From Aggregatilineales bacterium (GTDB lineage: Bacteria > Chloroflexota > Anaerolineae > Aggregatilineales > Phototrophicaceae): 64,000 nucleotides of DNA. The notes under the pieces were generated by a model, which was not told the DNA's origin, searched no databases, and saw nothing but the letters and a program-made list of their open reading frames with translations. Position 1 is the first letter of the stretch, and each line of letters opens with the position of its first letter. The translations under genes and the position numbers were made by a program. Shown piece after piece: positions 26,441 through 35,025 of this stretch. The DNA lies in contig JAUQWZ010000024.1 in assembly GCA_030834905.1 (NCBI GenBank), positions 248,001 to 312,000 of the forward strand, written 5' to 3'.

Positions 26441-28207
26441 ATGGCGATTCAAATCCTGGCGGAAGACGTTGTCGCGCAGATCGCGGCGGGCGAGGTCGTC
26501 GAGCGACCGGCGGCGGTGGTCAAAGAGCTGGTCGAAAACGCGGTTGACGCTGGCGCGACGTTTATTCGCATCGCCATCCAGAGTGACGGACGGCGCAGGA
26601 TACAGATCAGCGACAACGGCAGCGGCATTCCCGCCGACGAGATTGAACTGGCATTCGCCCGCCACGCCACCAGCAAACTGCGGGCAGCCGACGACCTCTA
26701 CCACATCGAAACGCTTGGTTTTCGTGGCGAGGCGCTGGCGAGCATCGCCTCGGTCAGCCAGCTTTCGATGACCACCCGCCACGAAACTGACCCGTCGGGC
26801 ACGCTCCTGCGGCTGGAAGGCGGGCACATTCAGCAGAAGCGCTCGGTGGGCGCGCCTCGTGGAACGACCATCACCGTCGAAAACCTCTTTTTCAACATGC
26901 CCGCGCGGTTGAAATTCCTGAAATCTGAGAACACCGAGAAGCGCCAGATCGCCATGATCATCACCCGCTATGCCATGGCATATCCGTTCGTGCGTTTTGA
27001 ACTGGAGCAGGATGGTCGTGAGGTCTTTCGCACCAATGGCAGCGGGCAGCTTCTCGACGTGATGATGAACGCGCTTGGGCTTGACCAGATCAAGAACATG
27101 TTCGAGGTCAACGACACGCATCTGAATATCCATGTACGCGGCTACACGTCCGCGCCCAGCTACAACCGGTCGGATCGGTCACGGATTACGTTGTTTGTCA
27201 ATGGGCGCTGGATACAGGATACCAGCCTGACGTATGCCGTCGTGCAAGCCTATCACACGCTGCTGATGACTGGACGCTTTCCGGTGGCGGTGCTGCTGGT
27301 GAACATTGCGCCTGAAGAGGTCGATGTCAACGTGCATCCAACCAAAGCCGAAGTCCGGTTCCGCGACAGCGACTCGGTGTTTTCGGCGATACAGCGGGCG
27401 GTTCGCCGGGCGGTTATCGACCAGGCGGAATCGCCGATGCTGCGCGGGCGACTGGCGAACGGCGGCGCGGAACGGGTGTGGAATCCGGCGGCTGACCCGG
27501 TGCAGTTGGATATGCGCCTGCCGATGCAGGGAACGGGGCAGTATGCTGTCCAGCAGCACGCCGACGCGCCCGCGCCCGACGATACGGAATTCCCCGACGG
27601 TCCCCAGGGACCCGCGCGACCGCGCACGCTGCCCATGCTGCGGGTGGTCGGGCAGATTGGTGCCAGCTACATTATCGCGGAAGGTCCGGCGGGACTCTAT
27701 CTTATCGACCAGCACGCAGCCCATGAACGGGTGCTGTACGAGCAGTTTATGGCGGAACACGCTCGCAAAGACACGATATCGCAGTATGCGCTGGCGGCGC
27801 AGACAATCCAGGTCGCGCCGCCGGAAGCCCGCCTGCTTGAAGAAAACATTGACGCGCTGGCAGAGCTTGGTTTTGGGATCGAGCCATTTGGACCCAACGT
27901 GTTTGTCATTCGTGGCGTGCCGGCGATGCTCGCCGACAGCGATCCCATCGAGACGATGGCGGGTATACTCGACGATCTGGTACAGGGGAACAAACCCGGT
28001 CAGCAGGCGGTTGAAGACCGAATTGTGCTGCGGGTATGCAAGCAGGCGGCAATCAAAGCCGGGCAGGTGCTGAGTCTGGAGCAGATGCAGGCGTTGATCC
28101 GCCAGCTTGAGCGCTGTAACACGCCGCTAACCTGCCCACACGGGCGACCAACCATGATTCACATGACCAGCGACCAACTGGCGCGGGAATTCGGGCGAAT
28201 GGGATAG
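26441..28207 (+). CDS. mutL: DNA mismatch repair protein MutL (endonuclease-type)
   Basis: MutL couples MutS mismatch recognition to strand nicking. The 588-residue protein has the GHKL ATPase motifs ELVENAVDAGA (Glu32, Asn33), DNGSGI, FARHATSK and GFRGEALASIASV. Its C-terminal domain carries the metal-site motif DQHAAHERVLYE and CPHGRPT, the signature of MutL proteins that nick DNA in hosts lacking MutH. ATG 26441 with GAGGTGG upstream fits the family N-terminus; the track start at 26414 adds nine unlikely residues. mutS is not in the window. Confidence 0.95.
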   Translation: MAIQILAEDVVAQIAAGEVVERPAAVVKELVENAVDAGATFIRIAIQSDGRRRIQISDNGSGIPADEIELAFARHATSKLRAADDLYHIETLGFRGEALASIASVSQLSMTTRHETDPSGTLLRLEGGHIQQKRSVGAPRGTTITVENLFFNMPARLKFLKSENTEKRQIAMIITRYAMAYPFVRFELEQDGREVFRTNGSGQLLDVMMNALGLDQIKNMFEVNDTHLNIHVRGYTSAPSYNRSDRSRITLFVNGRWIQDTSLTYAVVQAYHTLLMTGRFPVAVLLVNIAPEEVDVNVHPTKAEVRFRDSDSVFSAIQRAVRRAVIDQAESPMLRGRLANGGAERVWNPAADPVQLDMRLPMQGTGQYAVQQHADAPAPDDTEFPDGPQGPARPRTLPMLRVVGQIGASYIIAEGPAGLYLIDQHAAHERVLYEQFMAEHARKDTISQYALAAQTIQVAPPEARLLEENIDALAELGFGIEPFGPNVFVIRGVPAMLADSDPIETMAGILDDLVQGNKPGQQAVEDRIVLRVCKQAAIKAGQVLSLEQMQALIRQLERCNTPLTCPHGRPTMIHMTSDQLAREFGRMG

Positions 28208-28213
28208 ATGAAG

Positions 28214-28255
28214 GAGGGCGACGGCAGTCCTTCGGGCTGCCTGCGAGTCGTCCCT
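28214..28255. repeat. Imperfect nested inverted repeat between mutL and the LysM lipoprotein gene
   Basis: The arms AGGGCGAC and GTCGTCCCT enclose GGCAG/CTGCC around CCTTCGGG. The genes are convergent here. Neither strand has a T-run, so it is not a standard terminator. Confidence 0.4.
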
Positions 28256-28271
28256 ACAATGCGGCGCGTCG

Positions 28272-29351
28272 TCAGCGGCTTTGCCACTGGAAGCTGCGCC
28301 ATTCACTCTCGCCACTGACAATCCGCCATGATCCCTGTTCAGTCGGCTCGCCGATGCTGACGCGCCAGCGGATGCTGTGCGGCTGACCGTCGGCGGGAAC
28401 CATCGAGTCGGGAAGCTCGTAGGACTGCGCGCGAGTCGTATCGAGATGGGTCGCGCCAGAGGTGGTGTCCTCAATCTGGACGATATACGCCTGGTTGTCT
28501 TCAAGGATGCCCGCGCTGACCCACTGAAGCGGGAAGGTTCGGGCGGCGGCATTGGCGTCCTGCGGTGGGAAGATCATCGCCGGAGAGGCATAGGTCGGCG
28601 TGATCGTCGGTGTTTCGCTGCCAGAGAAGGTCGGCGAGAGCGTTGGGGTTGGCGTGGGCATGGGCACGTTCACCTGCTGCCCGACCTGAAGCGACACCGT
28701 ACAGTCGGGTCCGCCGCTTGGATTGCTGTAATCACAGTTGAAGAAGCCAATATCGGGATTCAGCGTTGCCAGAATGACCAGCGTGGTGTTGTACTGCCCG
28801 GCGACGCCGATAATTGTCTCACCTTCGCCCACGGTGTGCTGGGTGACGGGCGCGCTGGAGTTCTCAGGCGTCGCGGTCGCCGGATCTGCCGTCTGGGTCA
28901 GGTCATAACCTTCGGGCGTGTTCGAGGGCGTTGGTAGCGGAATCAGGATTGTCGAGCCGGGGGGCGGCAGCCGGTCAATACTGGTAATGAGTGGGTTGAG
29001 CCGCAAAATCTCGGCAATGACGTTGGTGTTGGTGTAATTAAACGGATTCTGCTGGATGATGTAGAGCATGGTGTCGCCGGGCTGAATTTCGTACTCCACC
29101 GGTCCCGGCGTTGGACTCGCTGTATAGGTAAATGTTGGCTGTCCGGGCGTATAAGTTGGCGACGGACTTTCAAGCTGCGGCACCGCCGTTTCGCTCGGGG
29201 GCAGCGTCGCGCTCGCTTCAACCGCCGCCGTTGGCGACTCGATATTTTCGAGGATCGTCGGCGTAGGACCGCCGCGCGGAAGCCCAAAATCGCAGGCGGA
29301 CAGCGCAACTGTACCCGCGAGCAGAAACGTTAGAACGGCTCTTTTCAGCAT
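28272..29351 (-). CDS. LysM-domain lipoprotein
   Basis: This is a predicted cell-surface lipoprotein of 359 residues. The signal peptide ends in lipobox LSAC at about residue 20. A Thr/Pro/Ser-rich linker leads to two LysM modules (VEYEIQPGDTMLYIIQQN and QHTVGEGETIIGVAGQYN), which bind glycan such as peptidoglycan. A PTPTPTLSPT-type linker and a C-terminal beta domain (FPLQWVSAGILEDNQAYIVQIED) follow. The start overlaps the stop of the upstream LysM gene (TGATG). The two proteins share order and wording of modules and look like an old duplication. Confidence 0.85.
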   Translation of the reverse strand: MLKRAVLTFLLAGTVALSACDFGLPRGGPTPTILENIESPTAAVEASATLPPSETAVPQLESPSPTYTPGQPTFTYTASPTPGPVEYEIQPGDTMLYIIQQNPFNYTNTNVIAEILRLNPLITSIDRLPPPGSTILIPLPTPSNTPEGYDLTQTADPATATPENSSAPVTQHTVGEGETIIGVAGQYNTTLVILATLNPDIGFFNCDYSNPSGGPDCTVSLQVGQQVNVPMPTPTPTLSPTFSGSETPTITPTYASPAMIFPPQDANAAARTFPLQWVSAGILEDNQAYIVQIEDTTSGATHLDTTRAQSYELPDSMVPADGQPHSIRWRVSIGEPTEQGSWRIVSGESEWRSFQWQSR

Positions 29352-30709
29352 CAGGAGTCTCCACGCCCGTCCCAGGAAAAGAGGCGGGCTTCAGTGGTAA
29401 AAGTTGGATTTTCAGGATCGTCAAGCCGAATGACGCTTACCGACCAGCGGTATTCATGCCGCCCACCGTCCTGTCCCTGCCAGCCGGTCGGCACGATGTA
29501 AAACAGATCGCTGGTGTCGGCAGTATAAACCGTGTTGGTCGTTAAGTCCTCTACCGTCACACGGTAGGCTTCGCCAGCGTTCAACAAGCCGGAAGCCACC
29601 CAGCGCAGCGTGATCAGGTCATCGCGTCCAAAGCGCGCGCGGCTTCCCGGACTCAGGGCGCTGGGCGCGTTGTAAGTAGCGGTTGGCGTGAAGGTAGGCG
29701 TTTCGCTGCCGGAAAGCGTGGGCGACAGGGTGGCGGTTGGCGTGGGCGCGGGAACGCGCACCTGCTGTCCCACTTGCAGCAGCACAGTGCAGCTATCCCC
29801 GCCCGAATCGTATTTATAATCACACAGTGAGAACGAGATCTCGGGATTAAGCTGCGACAGCGTCTCGGCGTTGGTGTGATAGGTGTAGGCAATCGCCGCC
29901 ATGCTCTCGTTCGCCTGAACGACGTGCCAGGCGACGCCGGGCAGCAAAGTTGCCGAGGGGATGGGCGTGCGCGTCCCCGGCACTGGATTGACCGCGTCTG
30001 CCCCGTCAGCGCTGCCAGCAACCTGCTGGCTGCCACTCTGCCCGGCATCGACTCCCTCGGTGCTGTCGGCGCTGCCTTCAACTGTTGGCGCTTCGGCTTC
30101 GCCTGTCGGCGTGGGCCAGGGGATCAGCAGCGTTTGCCCCGCCTGAAGCTGCTCCGGCGCGGACAGGTCATTCATCTCCAGCACTAACGGGATGACATCC
30201 TGGCTGCGGTGACCGCAGGCAAAGACGAGACTGAGCAGGTCATCGCCCGCCTGCACCTGCCGGGTACAGGGTCCTTCGGTGGGCGTGGCGGTGGCGGTTG
30301 GCGGCGCGGGGGTCACGGTCGAAAGCGCCATAGTGGCGCGGGTCGTATTGGTGACGACCAGAATCGGCTGTTCGGTGCCGTCCGCCGAGCGCGACATAAC
30401 GGTGACAGTCGGCGTCGGCACGCTGTTGGCAGTATCCAGAATACGAGTCGCCGCGTACAGGACGGCAGCGCCGCAGACCAGCAGCGCGATGACCAGCATG
30501 ACACTGAACAGGTACAGGCGTCCCCGGCTGCCGACTTCGCCTTCCAGCAGGTCGGCTTCGCCATAGCGGCGGTCATAACGCTGCGACTGCGTTGGCTTGG
30601 CGTCACTTTTGACGGTGGCGACGTTAGTCAGGGTTGTCCCACAGGTCGTGCACAGAGTCGCGTTGGGATGCGCTGGCGTGCCACAGATAGGACAAACTTT
30701 GTAGGACAA
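29351..30709 (-). CDS. Zinc-ribbon, single-pass membrane protein with two extracellular LysM modules
   Basis: The 452-residue protein has an N-terminal cytosolic zinc ribbon (CPICGTPAHPNATLCTTCG), a transmembrane helix near 70-92 (LYLFSVMLVIALLVCGAAVLYAA), and a Thr/Pro-rich stalk. Two LysM modules follow (CTRQVQAGDDLLSLVFACG, AWHVVQANESMAAIAYTYH), then a beta domain (LITLRWVASGLLNAGEAYRVTVED) matching that of the downstream lipoprotein. The start is TTG 30709 with GAGG eight bases upstream. It could link cell-wall state to the cytosol through the ribbon, but no partner is known. Confidence 0.85.
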   Translation of the reverse strand: MSYKVCPICGTPAHPNATLCTTCGTTLTNVATVKSDAKPTQSQRYDRRYGEADLLEGEVGSRGRLYLFSVMLVIALLVCGAAVLYAATRILDTANSVPTPTVTVMSRSADGTEQPILVVTNTTRATMALSTVTPAPPTATATPTEGPCTRQVQAGDDLLSLVFACGHRSQDVIPLVLEMNDLSAPEQLQAGQTLLIPWPTPTGEAEAPTVEGSADSTEGVDAGQSGSQQVAGSADGADAVNPVPGTRTPIPSATLLPGVAWHVVQANESMAAIAYTYHTNAETLSQLNPEISFSLCDYKYDSGGDSCTVLLQVGQQVRVPAPTPTATLSPTLSGSETPTFTPTATYNAPSALSPGSRARFGRDDLITLRWVASGLLNAGEAYRVTVEDLTTNTVYTADTSDLFYIVPTGWQGQDGGRHEYRWSVSVIRLDDPENPTFTTEARLFSWDGRGDS

Positions 30710-30744
30710 TCGGACGACCTCTGCACAGGATTCAAAGCGCCGCC

Positions 30745-30750
30745 ATTATA
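30745..30750 (-). promoter_or_regulatory. -10 element of the LysM operon
   Basis: The minus strand reads GTGGTTATAATGG, with TATAAT about 36 bases before the TTG start. No good -35 is visible. Confidence 0.45.
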
Positions 30751-30845
30751 ACCACTCGTAACATAAGAGCGTAAGGGTTGATCTCGCGGTGGGCGGCTGG
30801 CATCAAACGGGCAGGATTTCGGGGCGCGAAGGAACGAAGTGTGGT

Positions 30846-30851
30846 TATAAT
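30846..30851 (+). promoter_or_regulatory. -10 element of the small HEAT-repeat gene
   Basis: The plus strand reads GTGGTTATAATGTG, about 45 bases before the GTG start. The 11-mer GTGGTTATAAT is identical to that of the divergent LysM promoter. Confidence 0.45.
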
Positions 30852-30895
30852 GTGAGGAATACTGAACGCTGTCTACACTTAAAGGGTTGTTTATC

Positions 30896-31117
30896 GTGGG
30901 TGTCAGCAAGAAGCTGGTAGCATATCATATCGCGCGCCTGCGTGATCGCAGTCCTGATGTGCGGCTGCGCTCCATTCAGGAACTGGCGCAGCTAGGCGAT
31001 CCGGAAGCGCTGGAAGCCCTGCACGCCGTCTACACGACCGACGTGGACGCTGAAGTGCGGCAGGCGGCACAGGACGCCGGGCGCGTCATCTATCGCAGGC
31101 AGCAGGGCAGCCGCTAG
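30896..31117 (+). CDS. Small HEAT-repeat protein
   Basis: A 73-residue soluble protein with helical HEAT-type repeats (LRDRSPDVRLRSIQELAQLGDPEALEALHAVYTTDVDAEVRQAAQDA), about two repeats. GTG 30896 lies nine bases after AAAGGG; the track's TTG at 30887 directly abuts that site. HEAT repeats are protein-interaction surfaces. It is divergent from the LysM genes and convergent with valS. No specific role can be assigned. Confidence 0.7.
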   Translation: MGVSKKLVAYHIARLRDRSPDVRLRSIQELAQLGDPEALEALHAVYTTDVDAEVRQAAQDAGRVIYRRQQGSR

Positions 31118-31118
31118 G

Positions 31119-31150
31119 GCAGGGGCGCGAGATACTTCCCGCGCCCCTGC
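31119..31150. terminator. Strong hairpin between convergent HEAT gene and valS
   Basis: An 11-bp perfect stem GCAGGGGCGCG/CGCGCCCCTGC with a 10-base loop. No T-run follows on either strand, so it may protect 3' ends rather than terminate on its own. Confidence 0.5.
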
Positions 31151-31157
31151 TACGCTG

Positions 31158-33797
31158 TTAGCGGGTGGTGGCGCTGTCTAAGGCGCTTAGGCGCTCGGCA
31201 ATCTGAGTGACGCTGGCTTGCAGATCGGCGAGTTTGGTGCGTTCGCGTTCGATCACCTCCGGTCGCGCCCGCGCCATAAACTGGTCGTTGCCCAACATGC
31301 CCTGTGACCGGGCGATCTGGTCTTGCAGTTTGGTCTGCTCTTTCGTCAGGCGCTCGCGTTCGGCTTGCAGATCAACAAAGTCCGCCAGTGGCAGATAGAG
31401 GGTGATATCGCCTGCCACCACCGAAGCGACCTGCGCGGGGATTTCCTCGCCAGCATCCAGCAGCCGCAGCGCCGAGACATTACACAGCCGCGAGAACAGA
31501 TAAGCGTAGCCCTCGATCAGATGCTCGCTGTCGCTGCGCGCCGCCAGCGCGGTGATCCTGCGCGCAGGCTCGACGCTGTACTCGTCGCGCACGTTGCGCA
31601 CGCCGCGCACCAGATCGATCAGCAGCAGCATGTCGCGCTCGGCATTGTCGTCATAGTAGCGCTCGTCTGGCTGGGGCCACGCCGCCATGATCAGGGCTTG
31701 TCCTTCGTGCGGCAGATAGCTCCAGATCTCCTCAGTCACAAACGGCATGTACGGATGCAGCAGCCGCAGGCTGGTATCCAGCACGTGCAGCAGCACGCGC
31801 CGCGCCGCCGTCTTTTCGGCACCGGTGCCCTGATACAGCGGGTGTTTGCTCACTTCGATGTACCAATCGGCAAAGTCGCCCCACAGAAAGTCGTCAAGCT
31901 GGCGACCGGCTTCACCGTACTGATAGGTTTCAAACAGCCGCTGGACTGTACTCACCAGCCGGTTGAGGCGGCTGAGAATCCAGCGCGAAGGCAGATCGAG
32001 TTCATTGGGCGGGGGCGCGCCCGGCGGCAGGCTCTCGGCATCCTCGCCCAGATTCTGGGTGACGAAGTTCGACATCTGCCAAATCTTGTTGACGAAGCGC
32101 CAGTTGCGCTCGACACGATCAGCGTCGAGGTTAATGTCATTGCCGGGCGTGCTCCCGGTCACCAGCGTAAAGCGCAGCGGATCGGCGCCGTATTTATCGA
32201 CCAGTTCCAGCGGATCGATGACGTTGCCCAGCGTCTTGCTGATCTTGCGCCCGTTTTTGTCACGCACTAACCCATGCAGATACACCGTCCTGAACGGCAC
32301 GTCGTCGGTGAACCACAGCCCAAGCATGATCATACGCGCCACCCAGAAGAACAGGATATCGTAGCCTGTCTCCATGATGGTGGTCGGGTAGTAGCGCGCC
32401 AGATCGGGCGTTTGTTCGGGCCAGCCCAGCGTGCTGAAGGGCCACAAGCCGCTGCTGAACCAGGTATCGAGCACATCTTCTTCGGGCGTCCAGCCGTCGC
32501 CTTTGGGCGCGGTCTTGCCGACATAGATCTCGCCGTCGGGTCCATACCATACCGGGATGCGATGCCCCCACCACAACTGGCGGCTGATACACCAGTCTTC
32601 GATGTTCTCCAGCCAGTGGAAATAGATCTTCTCGAAGCGTTCGGGCACGATTTCGATGCGCCCGTCGCGCACCGCTTCCAGAGCCTGTTCCGCCAGTGGC
32701 TTGATCCTGAGGAACCACTGATCGCTGACCATCGGCTCGACGACTTCGCCACCACGCTGCGTGCGCGGCACGACCATGGTGTGATCCTGCGCCCGGATGG
32801 TCAGTCCGGCGGCGGTCATATCCGTCCACAGCTTCTGCCGCGCCTCGAAGCGATCCAGACCGTCATACGGACCGGCGTTTTCGTTGAGGGTGGCGTCCTT
32901 GTTCATGATGTTGATGAGCTGCAGGTTGTGCCGCTTGCCGATCTCGTAGTCGTTGAAGTCGTGTCCCGGCGTGATTTTGACCGCGCCCGTGCCAAACTCT
33001 CGATCCACGTACTCGTCGGCAATCACCGGAATCCGGCGGTTGAGCACCGGCACCAGCGCCATTTTGCCGATCAGGTGTTGGTAGCGCGGGTCTTCCGGGT
33101 GAACCGCCAGCGCCGTATCGCCGAGGATGGTTTCCGGTCGCGTGGTCGCCACCGGGATAAATTCGCCGCCTTCAATCGGATAGTTGAAGAAGTACAGTTT
33201 GCCGGTTTCTTCCTCGCGCTCCACTTCAAGATCTGAGACAGCCGTCCGCAGACCGGGACTCCAGTTCACGAGACGCGGTCCACGGTAGATCAGTCCCTGT
33301 TCGTAGAGACGCATGAAGACTTCCAGCACCGCGTTCGATAAGCCTTCGTCAAGCGTAAAGCGCTCGCGATCCCAGTCGCAGCTTGCGCCGAGGCGTCGAA
33401 GCTGGCGGTTGATCTCGCCGCCGTATTTTTCCTTCCAATCCCAGGTGCGGGCGAGAAACGCCTCGCGCCCGATTTCTTCGCGGCTGGTGCCTTCTTCATG
33501 CAGCATCTTCTCGATCTGAAGCTGGGTAGCAATTCCGGCGTGATCCATGCCCGGCACCCACAGCGCCGCTCTGCCGTTCATGCGGGCATGGCGGATCATC
33601 AGGTCTTCCAGCGTGCTGAACAGCGCGTGACCCACATGCAGCGCGCCGGTCACATTAGGGGGTGGCATACTGATGACGAAGGGTTCGGCATCCGGTGGCG
33701 CGGCTTCCGGCTTAAACCAACCGCTGCTCTGCCACCAGTTATAAAGCCGTCCTTCGGCTTCGCTAAAGTCAAACGTCCTGGGCATCGTCCTGAGCAT
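31158..33797 (-). CDS. valS: Valyl-tRNA synthetase
   Basis: ValS charges tRNA-Val and edits mischarged Thr. The 879-residue protein has the HIGH motif as PPPNVTGALHVGHAL and the KMSKS motif as GRKISKTLGN. The editing-domain and anticodon-domain sequences follow, ending in the family's C-terminal coiled coil (VDLQAERERLTKEQTKLQDQ). Length is standard. ATG 33797 has GAGG seven bases upstream and lies three bases after the stop of a methyltransferase gene, so both are behind the T-box leader at 34656-34913, whose specifier reads Val. Confidence 0.97.
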   Translation of the reverse strand: MLRTMPRTFDFSEAEGRLYNWWQSSGWFKPEAAPPDAEPFVISMPPPNVTGALHVGHALFSTLEDLMIRHARMNGRAALWVPGMDHAGIATQLQIEKMLHEEGTSREEIGREAFLARTWDWKEKYGGEINRQLRRLGASCDWDRERFTLDEGLSNAVLEVFMRLYEQGLIYRGPRLVNWSPGLRTAVSDLEVEREEETGKLYFFNYPIEGGEFIPVATTRPETILGDTALAVHPEDPRYQHLIGKMALVPVLNRRIPVIADEYVDREFGTGAVKITPGHDFNDYEIGKRHNLQLINIMNKDATLNENAGPYDGLDRFEARQKLWTDMTAAGLTIRAQDHTMVVPRTQRGGEVVEPMVSDQWFLRIKPLAEQALEAVRDGRIEIVPERFEKIYFHWLENIEDWCISRQLWWGHRIPVWYGPDGEIYVGKTAPKGDGWTPEEDVLDTWFSSGLWPFSTLGWPEQTPDLARYYPTTIMETGYDILFFWVARMIMLGLWFTDDVPFRTVYLHGLVRDKNGRKISKTLGNVIDPLELVDKYGADPLRFTLVTGSTPGNDINLDADRVERNWRFVNKIWQMSNFVTQNLGEDAESLPPGAPPPNELDLPSRWILSRLNRLVSTVQRLFETYQYGEAGRQLDDFLWGDFADWYIEVSKHPLYQGTGAEKTAARRVLLHVLDTSLRLLHPYMPFVTEEIWSYLPHEGQALIMAAWPQPDERYYDDNAERDMLLLIDLVRGVRNVRDEYSVEPARRITALAARSDSEHLIEGYAYLFSRLCNVSALRLLDAGEEIPAQVASVVAGDITLYLPLADFVDLQAERERLTKEQTKLQDQIARSQGMLGNDQFMARARPEVIERERTKLADLQASVTQIAERLSALDSATTR

Positions 33798-33800
33798 GTT

Positions 33801-34634
33801 CTATCCTCGTTTTCCGTTCTTCTGTCCATCTTGTCGCAGCCATGACGGCGGGTGTTTGATTGCCAGCGGTTTGCGCGCTACCAGAATGCGCTCCGTCCGA
33901 TCAAAAGTATCGGCGATTTCCTCAAAGCCAATTTCCAGCAGGACAACCTTGACCTCGTCGGTCGAAAGCGGGCGGAAGACGACGCTGCGCTTGATCGCGC
34001 CGTAATGTTCGCCCTGTCCCTTGACGATAAACAGGTTACAGGTGGCGATCACCGGGGGACCGTCTTCCCATTCCCAGGTTTCAAAAGTAATGTGCTCGCC
34101 GCCGCCGGGAATCGCATGGATGAAGCCAGGCAGGAAGCGCGGGCGGTCTTCCATGAACTGTCCGAAGTCGCGCATCCCGATGACGAGCGTGCCGCCCGGG
34201 CGAAGCAGCTCGAAGAAGATCAGCAGCGTGGTTTCGATTTCGTCGTCGGTGAGCAAATGGGGCAGGGAATTGCCTTTGGTGATGACCGCATCAAAGGGAC
34301 CGGTTACCACGTCGAAAAGGTGAATGAAGTCGCCGCGAAAGAACTCGATCTTGTCGTCCACGCCGCAGGCTGCCGCGATCTCCTGCGCCTTGCGCAGCAT
34401 ACCGATGCTTGGATCGACCGCGAAGACTTCAAAGCCAAGCTGCGCCAGTGGAATCGCCTGGGCACCCGCGCCGCACGAAGCATCCAGGACGCGCAGCACG
34501 CCGCGATTGCGAAAGATGGTGCGCAGTCCGAGTCCTTCTCGCTCCATCTGGGTTTCCCAGTCCCGATAGAACAAAGTGTACGATTCAGCGATGGCGTCGT
34601 AGAAGTCGTTGGTTTCTTCGGTACTGGTCTGCAT
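33801..34634 (-). CDS. Class I SAM-dependent methyltransferase co-transcribed with valS
   Basis: A 277-residue predicted methyltransferase. Motif I is VLDASCGAGAQAIPLAQLG, followed by VFAVDPSIGMLRKAQE and DAVITKGNSLPHLL. The N-terminal helices (DFYDAIAESYTLFYRDW) resemble the glycine/sarcosine methyltransferase-like group, but the substrate is unknown. ATG 34634 has AGGAGG upstream; the track start at 34673 falls in the T-box terminator. It is the first gene after the T-box, with valS three bases after its stop, so its expression should respond to charging of tRNA-Val. Confidence 0.83.
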   Translation of the reverse strand: MQTSTEETNDFYDAIAESYTLFYRDWETQMEREGLGLRTIFRNRGVLRVLDASCGAGAQAIPLAQLGFEVFAVDPSIGMLRKAQEIAAACGVDDKIEFFRGDFIHLFDVVTGPFDAVITKGNSLPHLLTDDEIETTLLIFFELLRPGGTLVIGMRDFGQFMEDRPRFLPGFIHAIPGGGEHITFETWEWEDGPPVIATCNLFIVKGQGEHYGAIKRSVVFRPLSTDEVKVVLLEIGFEEIADTFDRTERILVARKPLAIKHPPSWLRQDGQKNGKRG

Positions 34635-34655
34635 CGCGAGCCTCCTGAACGAATC

Positions 34656-34913
34656 AAAAACCCCTCTTGACACAAGGACGAGAGGGGCTGCCTTCGCGGT
34701 ACCACCTTGATTCTGGGAATGCCACGCATTCCATCAGCGCTCTGACGCGATAACGGGCGTACCCGACCTCACTTCAGGCGAAGCGTTCGGCGAGGCAACT
34801 CCTGGGCGACCTTCGGCAGCTACTGCGAGTGGGCTTCCAGCCCTCGACCCACACTCTCTCGCGCAGGGAAGCTGCGTACTCCTCCCATTCATCGTTGTTA
34901 CGAATTTCCAATT
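34656..34913 (-). promoter_or_regulatory. T-box riboswitch leader, Val (GUC) specifier
   Basis: This fills the 388-base gap between genes. On the minus strand, stem I closes with TGGG/CCCA. Its specifier loop has AGGAGTAC on the 5' side and CGAAGGTCG on the 3' side, beneath GCAGC/GCTGC. GTC at 34808-34810 is the Val codon. The T-box AAGGTGGTACCGCG lies at 34695-34708, followed by a terminator stem CCCCTCT/AGAGGGG and TTTTT (34656-34687). Uncharged tRNA-Val would stabilise the antiterminator and turn on the methyltransferase and valS. A shift by one base would read GGT (Gly), but valS downstream supports Val. Confidence 0.92.
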
Positions 34914-34919
34914 AGATTG

Positions 34920-34949
34920 AGTATAGCATCGTCCGCTAAATGCCGTCAA
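34920..34949 (-). promoter_or_regulatory. Sigma-70-type promoter of the T-box/valS operon
   Basis: The minus strand reads TTGACG, 18 bases, TATACT, just upstream of the T-box stem I. Confidence 0.78.
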
Positions 34950-34999
34950 TCCCTGCCCGGATTCGGGAGTGGGGAATTGTAAGGATACAGCAACCGTCT

Positions 35000-35025
35000 T
35001 GACAGTGGGTTTAAACCCACTGTCA
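35000..35025. repeat. 26-base perfect palindrome at the udk stop
   Basis: TGACAGTGGGTTTAAACCCACTGTCA is a perfect palindrome whose right end contains the udk TGA. As RNA it forms a 10-12 bp hairpin at the 3' end of udk. There is no T-run. It could be a stabilising 3' hairpin, a protein site or a dispersed palindromic element. Confidence 0.7.

Noticed and set aside
34807-34811. Glycine specifier (GGT) reading of the T-box
   Set aside because: One base off the Val reading; valS downstream and loop geometry favour GTC, though only a covariance model can settle it.
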